DNA of 64,000 bases from NCBI RefSeq assembly GCF_014490665.1, contig NZ_CP061038.1, positions 4,300,501 through 4,364,500 of the forward strand, in the 5' to 3' direction. Made by a program: the position numbers and the translations under genes. This DNA is from Sphingomonas alpina. GTDB lineage: Bacteria > Pseudomonadota > Alphaproteobacteria > Sphingomonadales > Sphingomonadaceae. Under the pieces are notes generated by a model that was not told the origin of the DNA, made no database searches, and worked only from the letters and a program-made list of their open reading frames with translations. The first letter of the stretch is position 1; each line of letters opens with the position of its first letter. Shown here one piece after another: positions 18,210 through 27,259 of the stretch.

Positions 18210-20235
18210 GGCGCCCAAGGCGCCGAAACCGGCCAAGCCCCCGGTATCATCGGTGTTCGGCTATCGCGATGTGCAGGCGATCCTGCGGGGCGCAGGCGGG
18301 ACGGGGACCGGGCCGCTGGGTGCGTTCTGGGACCTGCCTTTGCCGCAGTTCCTCGGCCTGAACTTGATGGGCGTGGCCTTGATCGAGCCCGAGACCGGCG
18401 GCAGCTGCTGCGGCAAGGGGAGCGATACGTCGGGCCGGGGGGCGCAGTCCGGGCTGATCCGCGGCTTGCGCGGACAATCGCCGTTCGACGGCACGCAATT
18501 CCCGCGCCTGCCCTGGGGCGGGTCGGCGATAGCCCCTGCCGATATCGACCGGATCGAAGCGTGGATCGACGAAGGCTGCCCCGGCGCGCTGCTCGACACG
18601 CTGGCCATTGCCGGCGAAGTCAGCGTGCCCGGCGAGACCCGGGTCGAGGTGACTGGGCTGAATGGGCCGGTGTTCGCGCCGACCAGCGACCCCGGCGTGT
18701 ACGCCTATGCCAAGGGTGAGCTGCGTCAGCGCATGGACGTCGATGCAATGAGCGAGCCACAGAAGGAGCGGCTGCGCTGCGCCTTTCGCGAACTCTACAC
18801 GCTCAACAAATGGGTCGGCGACAAGCGCAGCTACAACAACCTCGCGCTGATCCACCAGAATCATTGCCAGCATGGCTGGGAACGCTTCCTGCCCTGGCAC
18901 CGCGTCTATCTCTACGAATTCGAACAGGCGCTGCAGGATCATTGTCCCGATGTGACGATGCCGTGGTGGGATTTTCCCGCGCCGCGCTACAATCCCGAGG
19001 ATCCGTCAAAGGGCGCGATCCTGCCCGAGGCGTTCAAGGCCTTCCTGACCGAGGCATCGCTGCGCACGCTCGCCGGCCAGGGCTTTCCGGTGAAGAAGCT
19101 GCAGCCGCTGGTCGGCGTGCATTATGCGACGTTGAACAAGATCCTCGCTGCGGTCGGCGCGGCGATCGGCGACAAATATACCAAGGGCACCTATCGCGAG
19201 CGGCTGATCGATGCGCTGCTCGAGGCGAATTCGCTGTGGTATCCGCTGCGCTATTCGGGCGAATTCGGCAGCGGCCAGACGATCAATACCCGGATTCATT
19301 ACCATTATCCGCGTCAGGAAGACATTGACGAGATCATGTCCCTGCGCACCTTCCGCGATTTCGGCGGGGGCAGCCTGTATGTCGACAGCTTTGGCTTTAT
19401 CGACCAGAATCCGCACAATACGATGCATATCTGGACCGGCGGCATCAATCCGGCATTCAACGCTGCGGCGCCGCTCGACCGCAATCGCGCGGTGCAAGTC
19501 GCGGGCCGCAAGTTCCACCAGCGCGAGGATTTGTACAGCGAGCCGCAATTTGGCGACATGTTCAGCAACCTGACCGCATCCTACGACCCGATCTTCTGGC
19601 CGGTGCACGCCAATATCGACCGGCTATGGCACAATTGGCAGCAGGAGCATCCCGACGGCCTGCCGGCCGATCTCGATTCACCTTTGACGCCGTGGAGCTA
19701 CGCCACGCGCGATACGCTCGACATGCACCGCTTCGGCTATGAATATGTCCGCGGCGGCAGCATGATCCCGGTCGGGCTGACCAATCCGGTCGGCCGCTTC
19801 GTGTCGGCGCCGCTGCCGGTGTCGGACGCGGTGCACAAGGGCTTCCGCTCGGCCGAGGTGCGGCTGCACCGCGTGCCGCAATTGCCGCGCTCCTGCTTCA
19901 TCCGCGTGTTCCTCAACACGCCCGACGCCGATGCATCGACCCCGCTGACCAGCGAGGGCTATGCCGGTTATGCGGCGGTGTTCGGGCATGGCGAATGCTA
20001 TGGCGGGCCGGGTCATTGCGAGCTGCCCCCGGCGGAGAATCGCAAGTTCGACCGGCGCGAGCGCAGCATGAACACGCCGCGCAATCACCGCATCGACGTG
20101 ACGCGCTGCGTGAAGAAGCTGCTCGCTACCGGGGTCAAGACGCTGACCGTCAGCCTGGTCGTGATCGGTGCCTCGTATGAGGAGGATCGCGAATTGCTGC
20201 GGCTCGACGGGGTATCGCTCAACTTTCTCGATTGA
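18196..20235 (+). CDS. tyrosinase-family type 3 copper enzyme with an unusual N-terminal domain
   Basis: A 679-residue protein. Residues ~65-130 form an N-terminal module (SCCGKG, LRGQSPFDG, FPRLPWGG, DIDRIEAWIDEGCP) not found in simple tyrosinases. The copper domain follows: CuA H220/H223, H226 and H235 (HCQHGWERFLPWHR), CuB H407, H411 and H471 (PHNTMH, FWPVHANIDRLW). Cys224-x-His226 has the spacing of the Cys-His thioether of fungal tyrosinases, with His226 nine residues before His235. The frame is open back to 18121, but ATG 18196 gives the natural start. No signal peptide. It should oxidise phenols or catechols to quinones. Overlaps the multicopper oxidase gene. Confidence 0.9.
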   Translation: MATTKAPKAPKPAKPPVSSVFGYRDVQAILRGAGGTGTGPLGAFWDLPLPQFLGLNLMGVALIEPETGGSCCGKGSDTSGRGAQSGLIRGLRGQSPFDGTQFPRLPWGGSAIAPADIDRIEAWIDEGCPGALLDTLAIAGEVSVPGETRVEVTGLNGPVFAPTSDPGVYAYAKGELRQRMDVDAMSEPQKERLRCAFRELYTLNKWVGDKRSYNNLALIHQNHCQHGWERFLPWHRVYLYEFEQALQDHCPDVTMPWWDFPAPRYNPEDPSKGAILPEAFKAFLTEASLRTLAGQGFPVKKLQPLVGVHYATLNKILAAVGAAIGDKYTKGTYRERLIDALLEANSLWYPLRYSGEFGSGQTINTRIHYHYPRQEDIDEIMSLRTFRDFGGGSLYVDSFGFIDQNPHNTMHIWTGGINPAFNAAAPLDRNRAVQVAGRKFHQREDLYSEPQFGDMFSNLTASYDPIFWPVHANIDRLWHNWQQEHPDGLPADLDSPLTPWSYATRDTLDMHRFGYEYVRGGSMIPVGLTNPVGRFVSAPLPVSDAVHKGFRSAEVRLHRVPQLPRSCFIRVFLNTPDADASTPLTSEGYAGYAAVFGHGECYGGPGHCELPPAENRKFDRRERSMNTPRNHRIDVTRCVKKLLATGVKTLTVSLVVIGASYEEDRELLRLDGVSLNFLD

Positions 20236-20280
20236 AGCAGGAGGGGGCGCCGACCTGGGCGCCGGCCAAAGGGGAATTCT

Positions 20281-22932
20281 ATGGCGTCGCCACCGGTATA
20301 TCGCATCCACCCCGCGATCGGCATCGCCCGGCTCGGCGACAGCCCCGACGGTTTCTGCATCACGCCCGAAGGCCCGGCGCAGCTGCCGATCGACTGCGAT
20401 GCGATGGGCAATCCGGCCAAGGGCAACAAGCCGGTCAAGACTTTCAAGGACAGCAAGGGCCGGATCAAGCGCCAGGCCGCGCGCTTCCAGATCTATGTCT
20501 ATGACGAGGAACATCCCGATGGCCGCCCGCTCAAGCTGAACGAGGCGATCGAGGGCGGTGGCAACCAGGGGACATTGGTCGACATCCAGTGGCGCGTGCA
20601 GCTCGCCAATAAAAAGGCCGCCTGGTACACATTCGACGGTCTGCGCGGCGAGGTCGGTTATCCGAGCGACGCGCCGTTGCGCAATCCAACGATCACTGAT
20701 CCGCAGGAGCGGCAAAAGCTGATCATCGACCCCGGTCCGCAGACCGTCGATCACAAGACAAGGCGCAAGGCGAGCTTCAGCCGCACCGGCAATCCCGCCT
20801 ATGCGGCCAATTTCCCGCCGACCGGCATGCAACCGCGCGACATAGATACGCTCGGCGACCTTATCACCGACGATGACGGCCGGCTGCTGGTGCTGGCGGG
20901 ACACGGCAATAGCGGCTCGTTCGCATCCGGCTTCGGCCATCCGCGCATCGATACCTATGCCAATAGCGACAGCTGGTTCGATGATATTTCGGACGGGCCA
21001 GTGATGGCGCGGCTGGTGATGCAGGCCGAGAATGTCGGGCAGCTGCGCTATATCGACGTCGAATATCCCGCTTGGGTGCTTGCCGGTTATCCGCGCTACG
21101 CGCCTGAAGTGCTCGACATGATCACGCTGGAAGACGTGGTCGAGGATATGTCGATCCGCGAATTCGCCTATCGCACCGACATGTACGGCACCGCCGGCAC
21201 ATTCGCCGCGCCGCAGAAGATCGATCCGGAAGACACGCCCGCCTTGCTCCATTGGAAAGCCGGGCCAGTGCAATGGAATCCGGATTATCGCCCATGGTTC
21301 TGGCGCGACATCTGGCCGATCCTGTTTCGCGCCGACGAATTCTCCTATTTCGCGTCGATCCTGCAGCTGTCGAATTTCCCGCACAACCAATCGAGCCGCG
21401 GCACGTTCGATCCCTATCGGCTATGCATTCCCCCGAAGATGGCACCGCGCACGCTGGCCAGGAAACTGGCCGCGGCGGTCGATGCGCATCGCTCGGGCAA
21501 GCTGCTCGAAACGGCGCTCGAGCCGAGCCTGATGCAGCTCGATGCGACTCAGGCACCAGGCGCGGCCGACGCGATCGACATCGCGTCCGGTCCGCTCAAG
21601 GCAGCGGCGGCGGCGTTTGCCGCTGCTGTCTGTCCGCCGATCGATGGCGAGACGCCCGAAGCCTTTGCCGCTCGCTGGCGTCTGATCCAGGCCGAGAACG
21701 AGGCCGCACCCTCGCCCGATTATGCCGCCGCGCACGCGGCATGGGGCGAAGCGGTCGATGCGGCAATCGCCGTGGTCGCGGAAGCGGTATCGCCGAAGCT
21801 CAAGCCGCTGCTCAAACTGGCGCGCGGATCGTCGCGGCAGGAACCGGATGCACCGGACCGCACGCAGAATCCTGACGAACCGATCGAATCGGTGCTGCGC
21901 CGCCTCGCCTTCGATTATCGTGCGGGAATCCTGCTCGATCAGGCGCTCGGCACCGCGCGCGCCGAAGCGACCACCGATCCCGGCCGCAGCTATCGCCAAT
22001 ATCTGTTCGACCTGCTGCGCAAGCCGGGCGAGGAGAACAGCTTCCGCCTCGGCAGCAACCCTGCGACGCGAACCTATCATTTGCCGCTGATGCCGCTGCT
22101 CGCCGGTGATAACCCGATCACCAACAAGACAGTGAGCAAGTTCCTGCGCCTGACCGACACGCAGCTCTTCATGCTGCGGCAATGGGCCAAGGGACTGTTC
22201 ATCGATGAGGTCGGTGCCGGTTTCGTACCCGACACGATCGATCCGTGGCAGCCGTACAAGGACTGGACCGCGACGACCGGGCGCGAACTCGATCGCGGGG
22301 TACTCTCGAACGGCCTTGGCGGCGCTTTCTGCCCCGGCGGCGAAGTGACCTGGATCATCCGCAACCCGGCGATCTGGCGCGCGCCGTACCGGATCAAGGC
22401 CGATCCCGAATGGTATCAGTTCCAGCTCACCGCCGCGCAGCAGAACGCCAATCGCTGGGGCGCCGGTGTCGGTGAGGAGGGCTATGTCTCCTACATCAAC
22501 GATCCACTGTCGCAGGGCAGCGATTTCACTATCGGGCTGCAGCCGGGCGACATGACCAAGTTGTCGGGATTGCCGTGGCAGGCGGACTTCAACGAATGCT
22601 CCACGCAGATGATCGACGTCACCTATGAGGAGTGGAACCAACTCAGCCCGGACAGTGTCGGTGACAGCCTGATGACGCAGGAACAGCGCGTGTGGGAGAC
22701 GTTGTGGTGGCCCGCGCACCGGCCGATGCAGGTCTATGTCCCGGCGGTGGTCGACGGCAAACCGACGCTGCAGTTCCGCGCCTGGGCGCGTGGCATCCCG
22801 CAGACATCGGCCGGCGACCTGAAGATGGTCACCGAATGGTCGAAGCTCGGCTTCGTCGTGCGCAATCCGCAGGCCGCCACCGGCCCCTCGCCCGACCAGA
22901 AATATATCAGCGTCGAAGACTCGGGAGACTAA
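20281..22932 (+). CDS. LodA/GoxA-like CTQ-dependent amino-acid oxidase
   Basis: An 883-residue member of the LodA family, quinoprotein oxidases that deaminate amino acids (lysine, glycine) and release H2O2. The N-terminus YRIHPAIGIARLGDS is the family signature. The cofactor is built from a Cys and a Trp: Cys684 in AFCPGGEVTW and Trp766 in LPWQADFNEC are the expected pair. At 883 residues it is longer than LodA (about 726), with an Ala-rich insertion around residues 400-540. No signal peptide. The LodB-like flavoprotein needed for cofactor maturation is two genes downstream. The amino-acid substrate cannot be predicted. Confidence 0.92.
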   Translation: MASPPVYRIHPAIGIARLGDSPDGFCITPEGPAQLPIDCDAMGNPAKGNKPVKTFKDSKGRIKRQAARFQIYVYDEEHPDGRPLKLNEAIEGGGNQGTLVDIQWRVQLANKKAAWYTFDGLRGEVGYPSDAPLRNPTITDPQERQKLIIDPGPQTVDHKTRRKASFSRTGNPAYAANFPPTGMQPRDIDTLGDLITDDDGRLLVLAGHGNSGSFASGFGHPRIDTYANSDSWFDDISDGPVMARLVMQAENVGQLRYIDVEYPAWVLAGYPRYAPEVLDMITLEDVVEDMSIREFAYRTDMYGTAGTFAAPQKIDPEDTPALLHWKAGPVQWNPDYRPWFWRDIWPILFRADEFSYFASILQLSNFPHNQSSRGTFDPYRLCIPPKMAPRTLARKLAAAVDAHRSGKLLETALEPSLMQLDATQAPGAADAIDIASGPLKAAAAAFAAAVCPPIDGETPEAFAARWRLIQAENEAAPSPDYAAAHAAWGEAVDAAIAVVAEAVSPKLKPLLKLARGSSRQEPDAPDRTQNPDEPIESVLRRLAFDYRAGILLDQALGTARAEATTDPGRSYRQYLFDLLRKPGEENSFRLGSNPATRTYHLPLMPLLAGDNPITNKTVSKFLRLTDTQLFMLRQWAKGLFIDEVGAGFVPDTIDPWQPYKDWTATTGRELDRGVLSNGLGGAFCPGGEVTWIIRNPAIWRAPYRIKADPEWYQFQLTAAQQNANRWGAGVGEEGYVSYINDPLSQGSDFTIGLQPGDMTKLSGLPWQADFNECSTQMIDVTYEEWNQLSPDSVGDSLMTQEQRVWETLWWPAHRPMQVYVPAVVDGKPTLQFRAWARGIPQTSAGDLKMVTEWSKLGFVVRNPQAATGPSPDQKYISVEDSGD

Positions 22933-22935
22933 GCC

Positions 22936-23352
22936 ATGACCAATCCATTCATAGGCAGCTGGACCTATCGCAGCCTGCTCAACGACCCGGACGTGGATAC
23001 CGCGTTCAACGATCTCGAATTCGGACGCGGCACATTGGTGATCACCGAGACCGCGCCGGCCGAACTGGGCGGCACGATCGGCGGGCCGGGCTGGTCGCTG
23101 GACTTGCGCGGCAGTTTCGAATTCGGTTCGCCGATGGCGGTGCGTTTCCAGGGCAAGGGCGTGGTCGGCGGCGAGCAATGGATCTACGATTATATCGGCT
23201 GGCTGGTGCCGGTCTGGCCAAGCAGCACCGACGAATTGCAGACCACCGCGTTCGTCGGATCGGTCACGCGCACCATCCCGCATTCGAGCAGCGGCGGCGG
23301 CACCTCTCCAGCGGGCGTGGTCGCTTCTTTCTATGCCACCCGCCAGGGCTGA
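22936..23352 (+). CDS. small unknown protein between LodA-like and LodB-like genes
   Basis: A 138-residue protein starting MTNPFIGSWTYRSLLNDPD, with a calycin-like flavour (GSWTYRS, GTLVITETAP, RFQGKG) and no signal peptide or membrane segment. It begins 3 nt after the LodA-like stop and overlaps the LodB-like gene by 20 nt, so it is tightly coupled to both. The beta-rich, Gly/Trp-rich pattern suggests a small beta-barrel that may bind or present a substrate; this is inference. I know no named family. Confidence 0.7.
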   Translation: MTNPFIGSWTYRSLLNDPDVDTAFNDLEFGRGTLVITETAPAELGGTIGGPGWSLDLRGSFEFGSPMAVRFQGKGVVGGEQWIYDYIGWLVPVWPSSTDELQTTAFVGSVTRTIPHSSSGGGTSPAGVVASFYATRQG

Positions 23353-24463
23353 TATCGCGGTCATCGGTGGTGGCCCCGCCGGAGCAGCAGCGGCGCTGAC
23401 CCTGCGCCGCCATGCGCCAAGGCTGGCGGTGCGGCTGATCGAGGCAAGCGATTATAGCATGCCGCGCCCGGGCGAAGTGCTGCCGGCAGTGGCGCGCAGC
23501 CTGCTCGAACAGCTTGGCGTCATGACATCGTTCGAAGCGCAGGGCTTTGTCGCCGGTCGCGCGCTCGCCTCGGCCTGGGCCAATGACGAGCTTGACGAGC
23601 GCCACAGCATTTTTTCCGCACAAGGGCCGGGCTGGCATCTCGACCGGGCGCGGTTCGACCGCATGCTAACCGATGCCGCCATGGCGGCAGGTGTGGCGCT
23701 TTCCACAGGCAGCGCGGTGCGGTCCGCAATGCCGGAGAGAGAGGGCTGGTGCCTGACGCTTGCCGATCGCAGCGAAGTCGTCGTCCGCGCGGTCATCTGG
23801 GCGGCCGGGCGAAGCTGGCGACTGGCGCGGCCGTTCAGCGCGCGGGTTCGCGTGCATGGCGACCTTGTCGCGCATAGCCGTTTCATCGAAGGCGTGGCCG
23901 GGGATAACCGGACGGTGATCGAGGCACGGCCGGAGGGCTGGTGGTACAGCGCCGACTTGCCCGGCGACCGGCGCATCGTCGCGTGCATGACCGATCCCGA
24001 TCTTGGCGAGGCACTCGCGCTTCGCTCCGACCAGGGCTGGCGGCGCGCGCTGGACGCCACACGCCATATGCGCGCACTGGTGCCGGTCGATGCGCGGATC
24101 GGCGAAGCACTGGTACGCTCCGCCGGTACCACGACGGTCGAACCCGCCATCGGGCGACGCTGGATCGCCGCGGGAGACACGCTGTTCGCCGCCGATCCGC
24201 TATCGTCGCGGGGCATCGTCCATGCGCTGCGATCGGGCATCATCGCGGCCTATGCCGCCGCCGACCTGCTCGACGATGATATCGATAAGGGCCGGGAAGA
24301 CGAGATACGACGGCGCTACGCGATGATCAGCACGCATGGTTTCCAGGGGTACGCACAGGCGCTGGCCGGGCATTATGCCGAGGCTGCGCGCTGGCCGGAA
24401 GCGCCATTCTGGCGAAGCAGGGCGCCGGTCGACATCGCGAGGCGGATGGGAGGCACATCATGA
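23333..24463 (+). CDS. LodB-like FAD-dependent oxidoreductase
   Basis: A 376-residue flavoprotein. The N-terminal dinucleotide fold is IAVIGGGPAGAAAALTLRR; a second FAD motif is RRWIAAGDTLFAADPLSSRG near residue 280, as in tryptophan-halogenase/LodB relatives. LodB partners are required to build the tryptophylquinone cofactor of LodA enzymes, and the position next to the LodA-like gene supports that role. The start overlaps the preceding small gene by 20 nt and the end overlaps the DJ-1 gene by 4 nt. Confidence 0.88.
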   Translation: MPPARADIAVIGGGPAGAAAALTLRRHAPRLAVRLIEASDYSMPRPGEVLPAVARSLLEQLGVMTSFEAQGFVAGRALASAWANDELDERHSIFSAQGPGWHLDRARFDRMLTDAAMAAGVALSTGSAVRSAMPEREGWCLTLADRSEVVVRAVIWAAGRSWRLARPFSARVRVHGDLVAHSRFIEGVAGDNRTVIEARPEGWWYSADLPGDRRIVACMTDPDLGEALALRSDQGWRRALDATRHMRALVPVDARIGEALVRSAGTTTVEPAIGRRWIAAGDTLFAADPLSSRGIVHALRSGIIAAYAAADLLDDDIDKGREDEIRRRYAMISTHGFQGYAQALAGHYAEAARWPEAPFWRSRAPVDIARRMGGTS

Positions 24464-25107
24464 TCATTGGCATACCGGTCTATGACGATGTCGACATGCT
24501 TGACGTCACCGGCCCGTACGAGATGTTCCGCTGGGCCGGGATCGAGGTCGACCTGCTCGCCACACGGCGCGGCATGATCCAGTTTCGCGATGCCTTCCCG
24601 TTCAAGGTCGAGCGAAGCTTCGCGCAGGCGCGCCGCTATGACGCGCTCTGGGTGCCGGGCGGCGACCCCAATGCGCTGTCGGAGCTGATCCACGACCCCA
24701 AGCGCGTCTATCTCGATTTCCTGATAAAGCAGGCTGCTGTCACCCCGATGGTCGCATCGGTGTGTGAAGGCGCCTTGCTGCTCGCGGCGGCGGGCCTGCT
24801 TGACGGCTACAAGGCGACCACGCACTGGGCGTTCATCCCCTGCCTCAAGGCGTACAAGCACATCAAGGTCGCCCGGGGACATCCACGCTTCCATCTCGAC
24901 CGCGACCGGCTGACTGGCGGCGGCATCTCCTCCGGGCTCGACGAAGCGTTGATGCTGATCAAATTGCTCAAGGGCGGCAAGGTCGCGCGCGACGTCCAGC
25001 GCACGACGCAATATTATCCCGACCCGCCAGTGCGCAGCAAGCTCCCCGTCGCCAGGACTTGTCCGATGCCGCCCTGGCCGCCGATCGGGACACAGGCCTC
25101 GTCGTGA
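24460..25107 (+). CDS. DJ-1/PfpI family protein (isonitrile hydratase-like)
   Basis: A 215-residue class I glutamine amidotransferase-like protein. The N-terminus IIGIPVYDDVDMLDVTGPYEMF and the nucleophile elbow ASVCEGALLLAAAGLLDG, with catalytic Cys, match the PfpI/InhA branch. Members include isonitrile hydratase, glyoxalase III and chaperones. In this operon it may protect against or process reactive carbonyl or quinone products, which is inference. It overlaps both neighbours by 4 nt. The C-terminus (PPWPPIGTQASS) is unconserved. Confidence 0.82.
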   Translation: MIIGIPVYDDVDMLDVTGPYEMFRWAGIEVDLLATRRGMIQFRDAFPFKVERSFAQARRYDALWVPGGDPNALSELIHDPKRVYLDFLIKQAAVTPMVASVCEGALLLAAAGLLDGYKATTHWAFIPCLKAYKHIKVARGHPRFHLDRDRLTGGGISSGLDEALMLIKLLKGGKVARDVQRTTQYYPDPPVRSKLPVARTCPMPPWPPIGTQASS

Positions 25108-25847
25108 TCGCACGGGGCGCCCGTTACTGGCCGCTGGCCGCACCCAGCCTGCTGGCCTGGGTATTTCTGCTGTCGTGGAGCATCATCCCGATCCTGCCCG
25201 ACCTGTGCGGTCCGGGCGGGCATTTCTGGACCAGTGTCCCGGCAAGTTTCGAGATCGCGCTGCGCATCAACCCACTGCCGCCATTATTCCTGTCCTGGCT
25301 GGTGATGCTGTGCGCAATGATGCTGCCGTTGCTCCACGTGCCGCTGATGCAGGTTCGCGCCGGCGGAGGGACGCGCCGTGGCGACAGTGCCGTCCTGGCC
25401 TTCCTGATCGCCTATCTCGCCATCTGGATGGCGATGATTGTCCCGCTCGTCGCGCTGACGTCATTGTTGCGGCTGGCCACCGCATCGAGCGCGCTGGCCG
25501 GACCATTGATCGCTCTCGGTATTGCAGCCGCTTGGCAGGCGACACCCGTCAAGCGCCACTGCCTGCACCGCTGCGGCGAGACGCCGATGCCCCGATCGGG
25601 CTTCGCGCATGAACTGGCCGCCGCACGTCATGGCGTCATGGTTGCGGGCGCCTGTGTCGGATCATGCTGGGCACTGATGGCGCTGCCCTTCTGCTTCGAA
25701 GGCGCCCCGCACCTCCTGGTGATGGCGGCGGTCGCGCTGCTCATGCTGTATGAACGCTATGGACGGGCCAGCGCATATCGTGGCGGTCAGGTGGGATTGA
25801 TCGCCCTGGCCGTGATCGCGACCGGCGCAGGATTGCTCTTACTCTGA
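25104..25847 (+). CDS. DUF2182 predicted metal-binding membrane protein
   Basis: A 247-residue integral membrane protein with about six to seven helices. Family marks are WLVMLCAMMLPLLHVP, KRHCLHRCGETP and GACVGSCWALMALPF, with Cys/His residues that may bind metal. A GTG at 25104 overlaps the preceding stop (GTGA) and is preferred; a TTG at 25059 would add 15 residues. Last gene of the oxidase block. A role in copper supply or electron transfer to the copper and quinone enzymes is plausible but not shown. Confidence 0.78.
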   Translation: MIARGARYWPLAAPSLLAWVFLLSWSIIPILPDLCGPGGHFWTSVPASFEIALRINPLPPLFLSWLVMLCAMMLPLLHVPLMQVRAGGGTRRGDSAVLAFLIAYLAIWMAMIVPLVALTSLLRLATASSALAGPLIALGIAAAWQATPVKRHCLHRCGETPMPRSGFAHELAAARHGVMVAGACVGSCWALMALPFCFEGAPHLLVMAAVALLMLYERYGRASAYRGGQVGLIALAVIATGAGLLLL

Positions 25848-25864
25848 CACCCTGATCCGCCATC

Positions 25865-27259
25865 TCAGCCCGACGGATGTCGCCGATGCCAGCATGTCTC
25901 ACGCTGATAGGCGATGCCAGCACGGATCAGCCTCGTTTCGTGCAAATGGCCGGCGACGAGTTGGAAGGCGATCGGCATGCCGGCGTCATCATGGCCGCCG
26001 GGTAGGGTTATGGTGGGCGAGCCAGTCATATTGAACGGGCAGGTATAGCGCTGCAGCCGGGCGATCAGATGAGGTTGCTCACCAAGCGTGCTGATCGCCG
26101 CCAGGCTGAGCGGCGCAAAGGGGTGAACCGGCGTCAGCAATAAATCGACTTGCGCAAACAAGGCGTCGAACCCGCCGCGGAGCGCCATGCGGCGCAGCAG
26201 GATTCGCTGATAGTCGTGCCCCGACAGGGTGTGGCCGCGATCGAGCACCGCCGCGAGCACCGGACCATAATCCTCGCGGCGCGACGGGAAGGTCGCGTGA
26301 TGCGCAACCGCCGCCTCGACCGCGCAGTTTGCCGGCCAGTCGGCAATGGCGTCATCGACATCGGGCGCCGTCACCTCGACGATCTCGGCACCGAGCCCGG
26401 CAAGAACCTCTTTCGCCTCGGCAAGCACGCGCAGCACGAGGTCATCCACCCCCTCGCCATTCCAGTCCGGATCGATGCCGACCCGCAGGCCGCGCAAGTC
26501 ACCGTCCGCGTCGTCGTGGCGGTTGGGAATCAGTGTCTGCACTGCAGTCGGATCCAGCAGGTCGGCACCGGCGATCGCATCGAGCAGCAGTCCTGCATCT
26601 GCCGCACTGCGCGCCAGCATGCCGACATGATCGAGCGAGGCAGCCAGTTCGACAACGCCAAAGCGGCTGACCCGGCCCCAGCTCGGCTTCAGGCCGGTGA
26701 TGCCGTTGGCAGCGGCCGGCCAGCGGATCGACCCGCCGGTATCGGAGGCAAGCGCGCCATAACAAAGCCCGGCCGCGACCGCGACGGCCGGGCCGCTCGA
26801 CGAGATGCCGGGCCAGTAGTCCGCGTTCCACGGATTGACCGGTGCGGTGACCGAAGGGTGATAATCCGAATAGGCGCCTTCGGTCATTTCGAGCTTGCCG
26901 AGCAGAACCGCGCCCGCCTCATGCAGCCGATGAACCGCGGTCGCGTCCTGGTCGGGCCGAAAGTCGCGGTGGATCGCGGTGCCGGCTGCAGTTGGCACTC
27001 CCCTGGTCCAGAACAGGTCCTTGATTCCCAGCGGCACGCCATGCAGCGGGCCGCGCATCTTTCCGGCCGCCATGTCGGCTTCCACCTGCCGGGCTGCGGC
27101 CAATGCTTCGTCGGCCATCAGGCAGGCATAGCTGTGCAGCGCGCCGTCATGCGCCGCGATCCGATCGAGCTGCGCCCGGGTCACCTCGACCGGTGACAGA
27201 TCGCGACGGGCAATCGCTGCCGACAGTTCCGCGATGGTCAGGTAATGCAGCTCGGTCAT
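25865..27259 (-). CDS. amidase signature family enzyme
   Basis: A 464-residue amidase that hydrolyses carboxylic amides. The Ser-cisSer-Lys triad region is visible: Lys in LHGVPLGIKDLFWTRG, then GISSSGPAVAVAAGL and the nucleophile in SDTGGSIRWPAA. The frame is open 45 codons further upstream, but ATG 27259 overlaps the stop of the dehalogenase (ATGA) and begins MTELHYLTIAELSAAIARRD, a normal amidase N-terminus. Co-translated with the dehalogenase. Substrate unknown. It converges with the DUF2182 gene 18 nt away. Confidence 0.9.
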   Translation of the reverse strand: MTELHYLTIAELSAAIARRDLSPVEVTRAQLDRIAAHDGALHSYACLMADEALAAARQVEADMAAGKMRGPLHGVPLGIKDLFWTRGVPTAAGTAIHRDFRPDQDATAVHRLHEAGAVLLGKLEMTEGAYSDYHPSVTAPVNPWNADYWPGISSSGPAVAVAAGLCYGALASDTGGSIRWPAAANGITGLKPSWGRVSRFGVVELAASLDHVGMLARSAADAGLLLDAIAGADLLDPTAVQTLIPNRHDDADGDLRGLRVGIDPDWNGEGVDDLVLRVLAEAKEVLAGLGAEIVEVTAPDVDDAIADWPANCAVEAAVAHHATFPSRREDYGPVLAAVLDRGHTLSGHDYQRILLRRMALRGGFDALFAQVDLLLTPVHPFAPLSLAAISTLGEQPHLIARLQRYTCPFNMTGSPTITLPGGHDDAGMPIAFQLVAGHLHETRLIRAGIAYQRETCWHRRHPSG

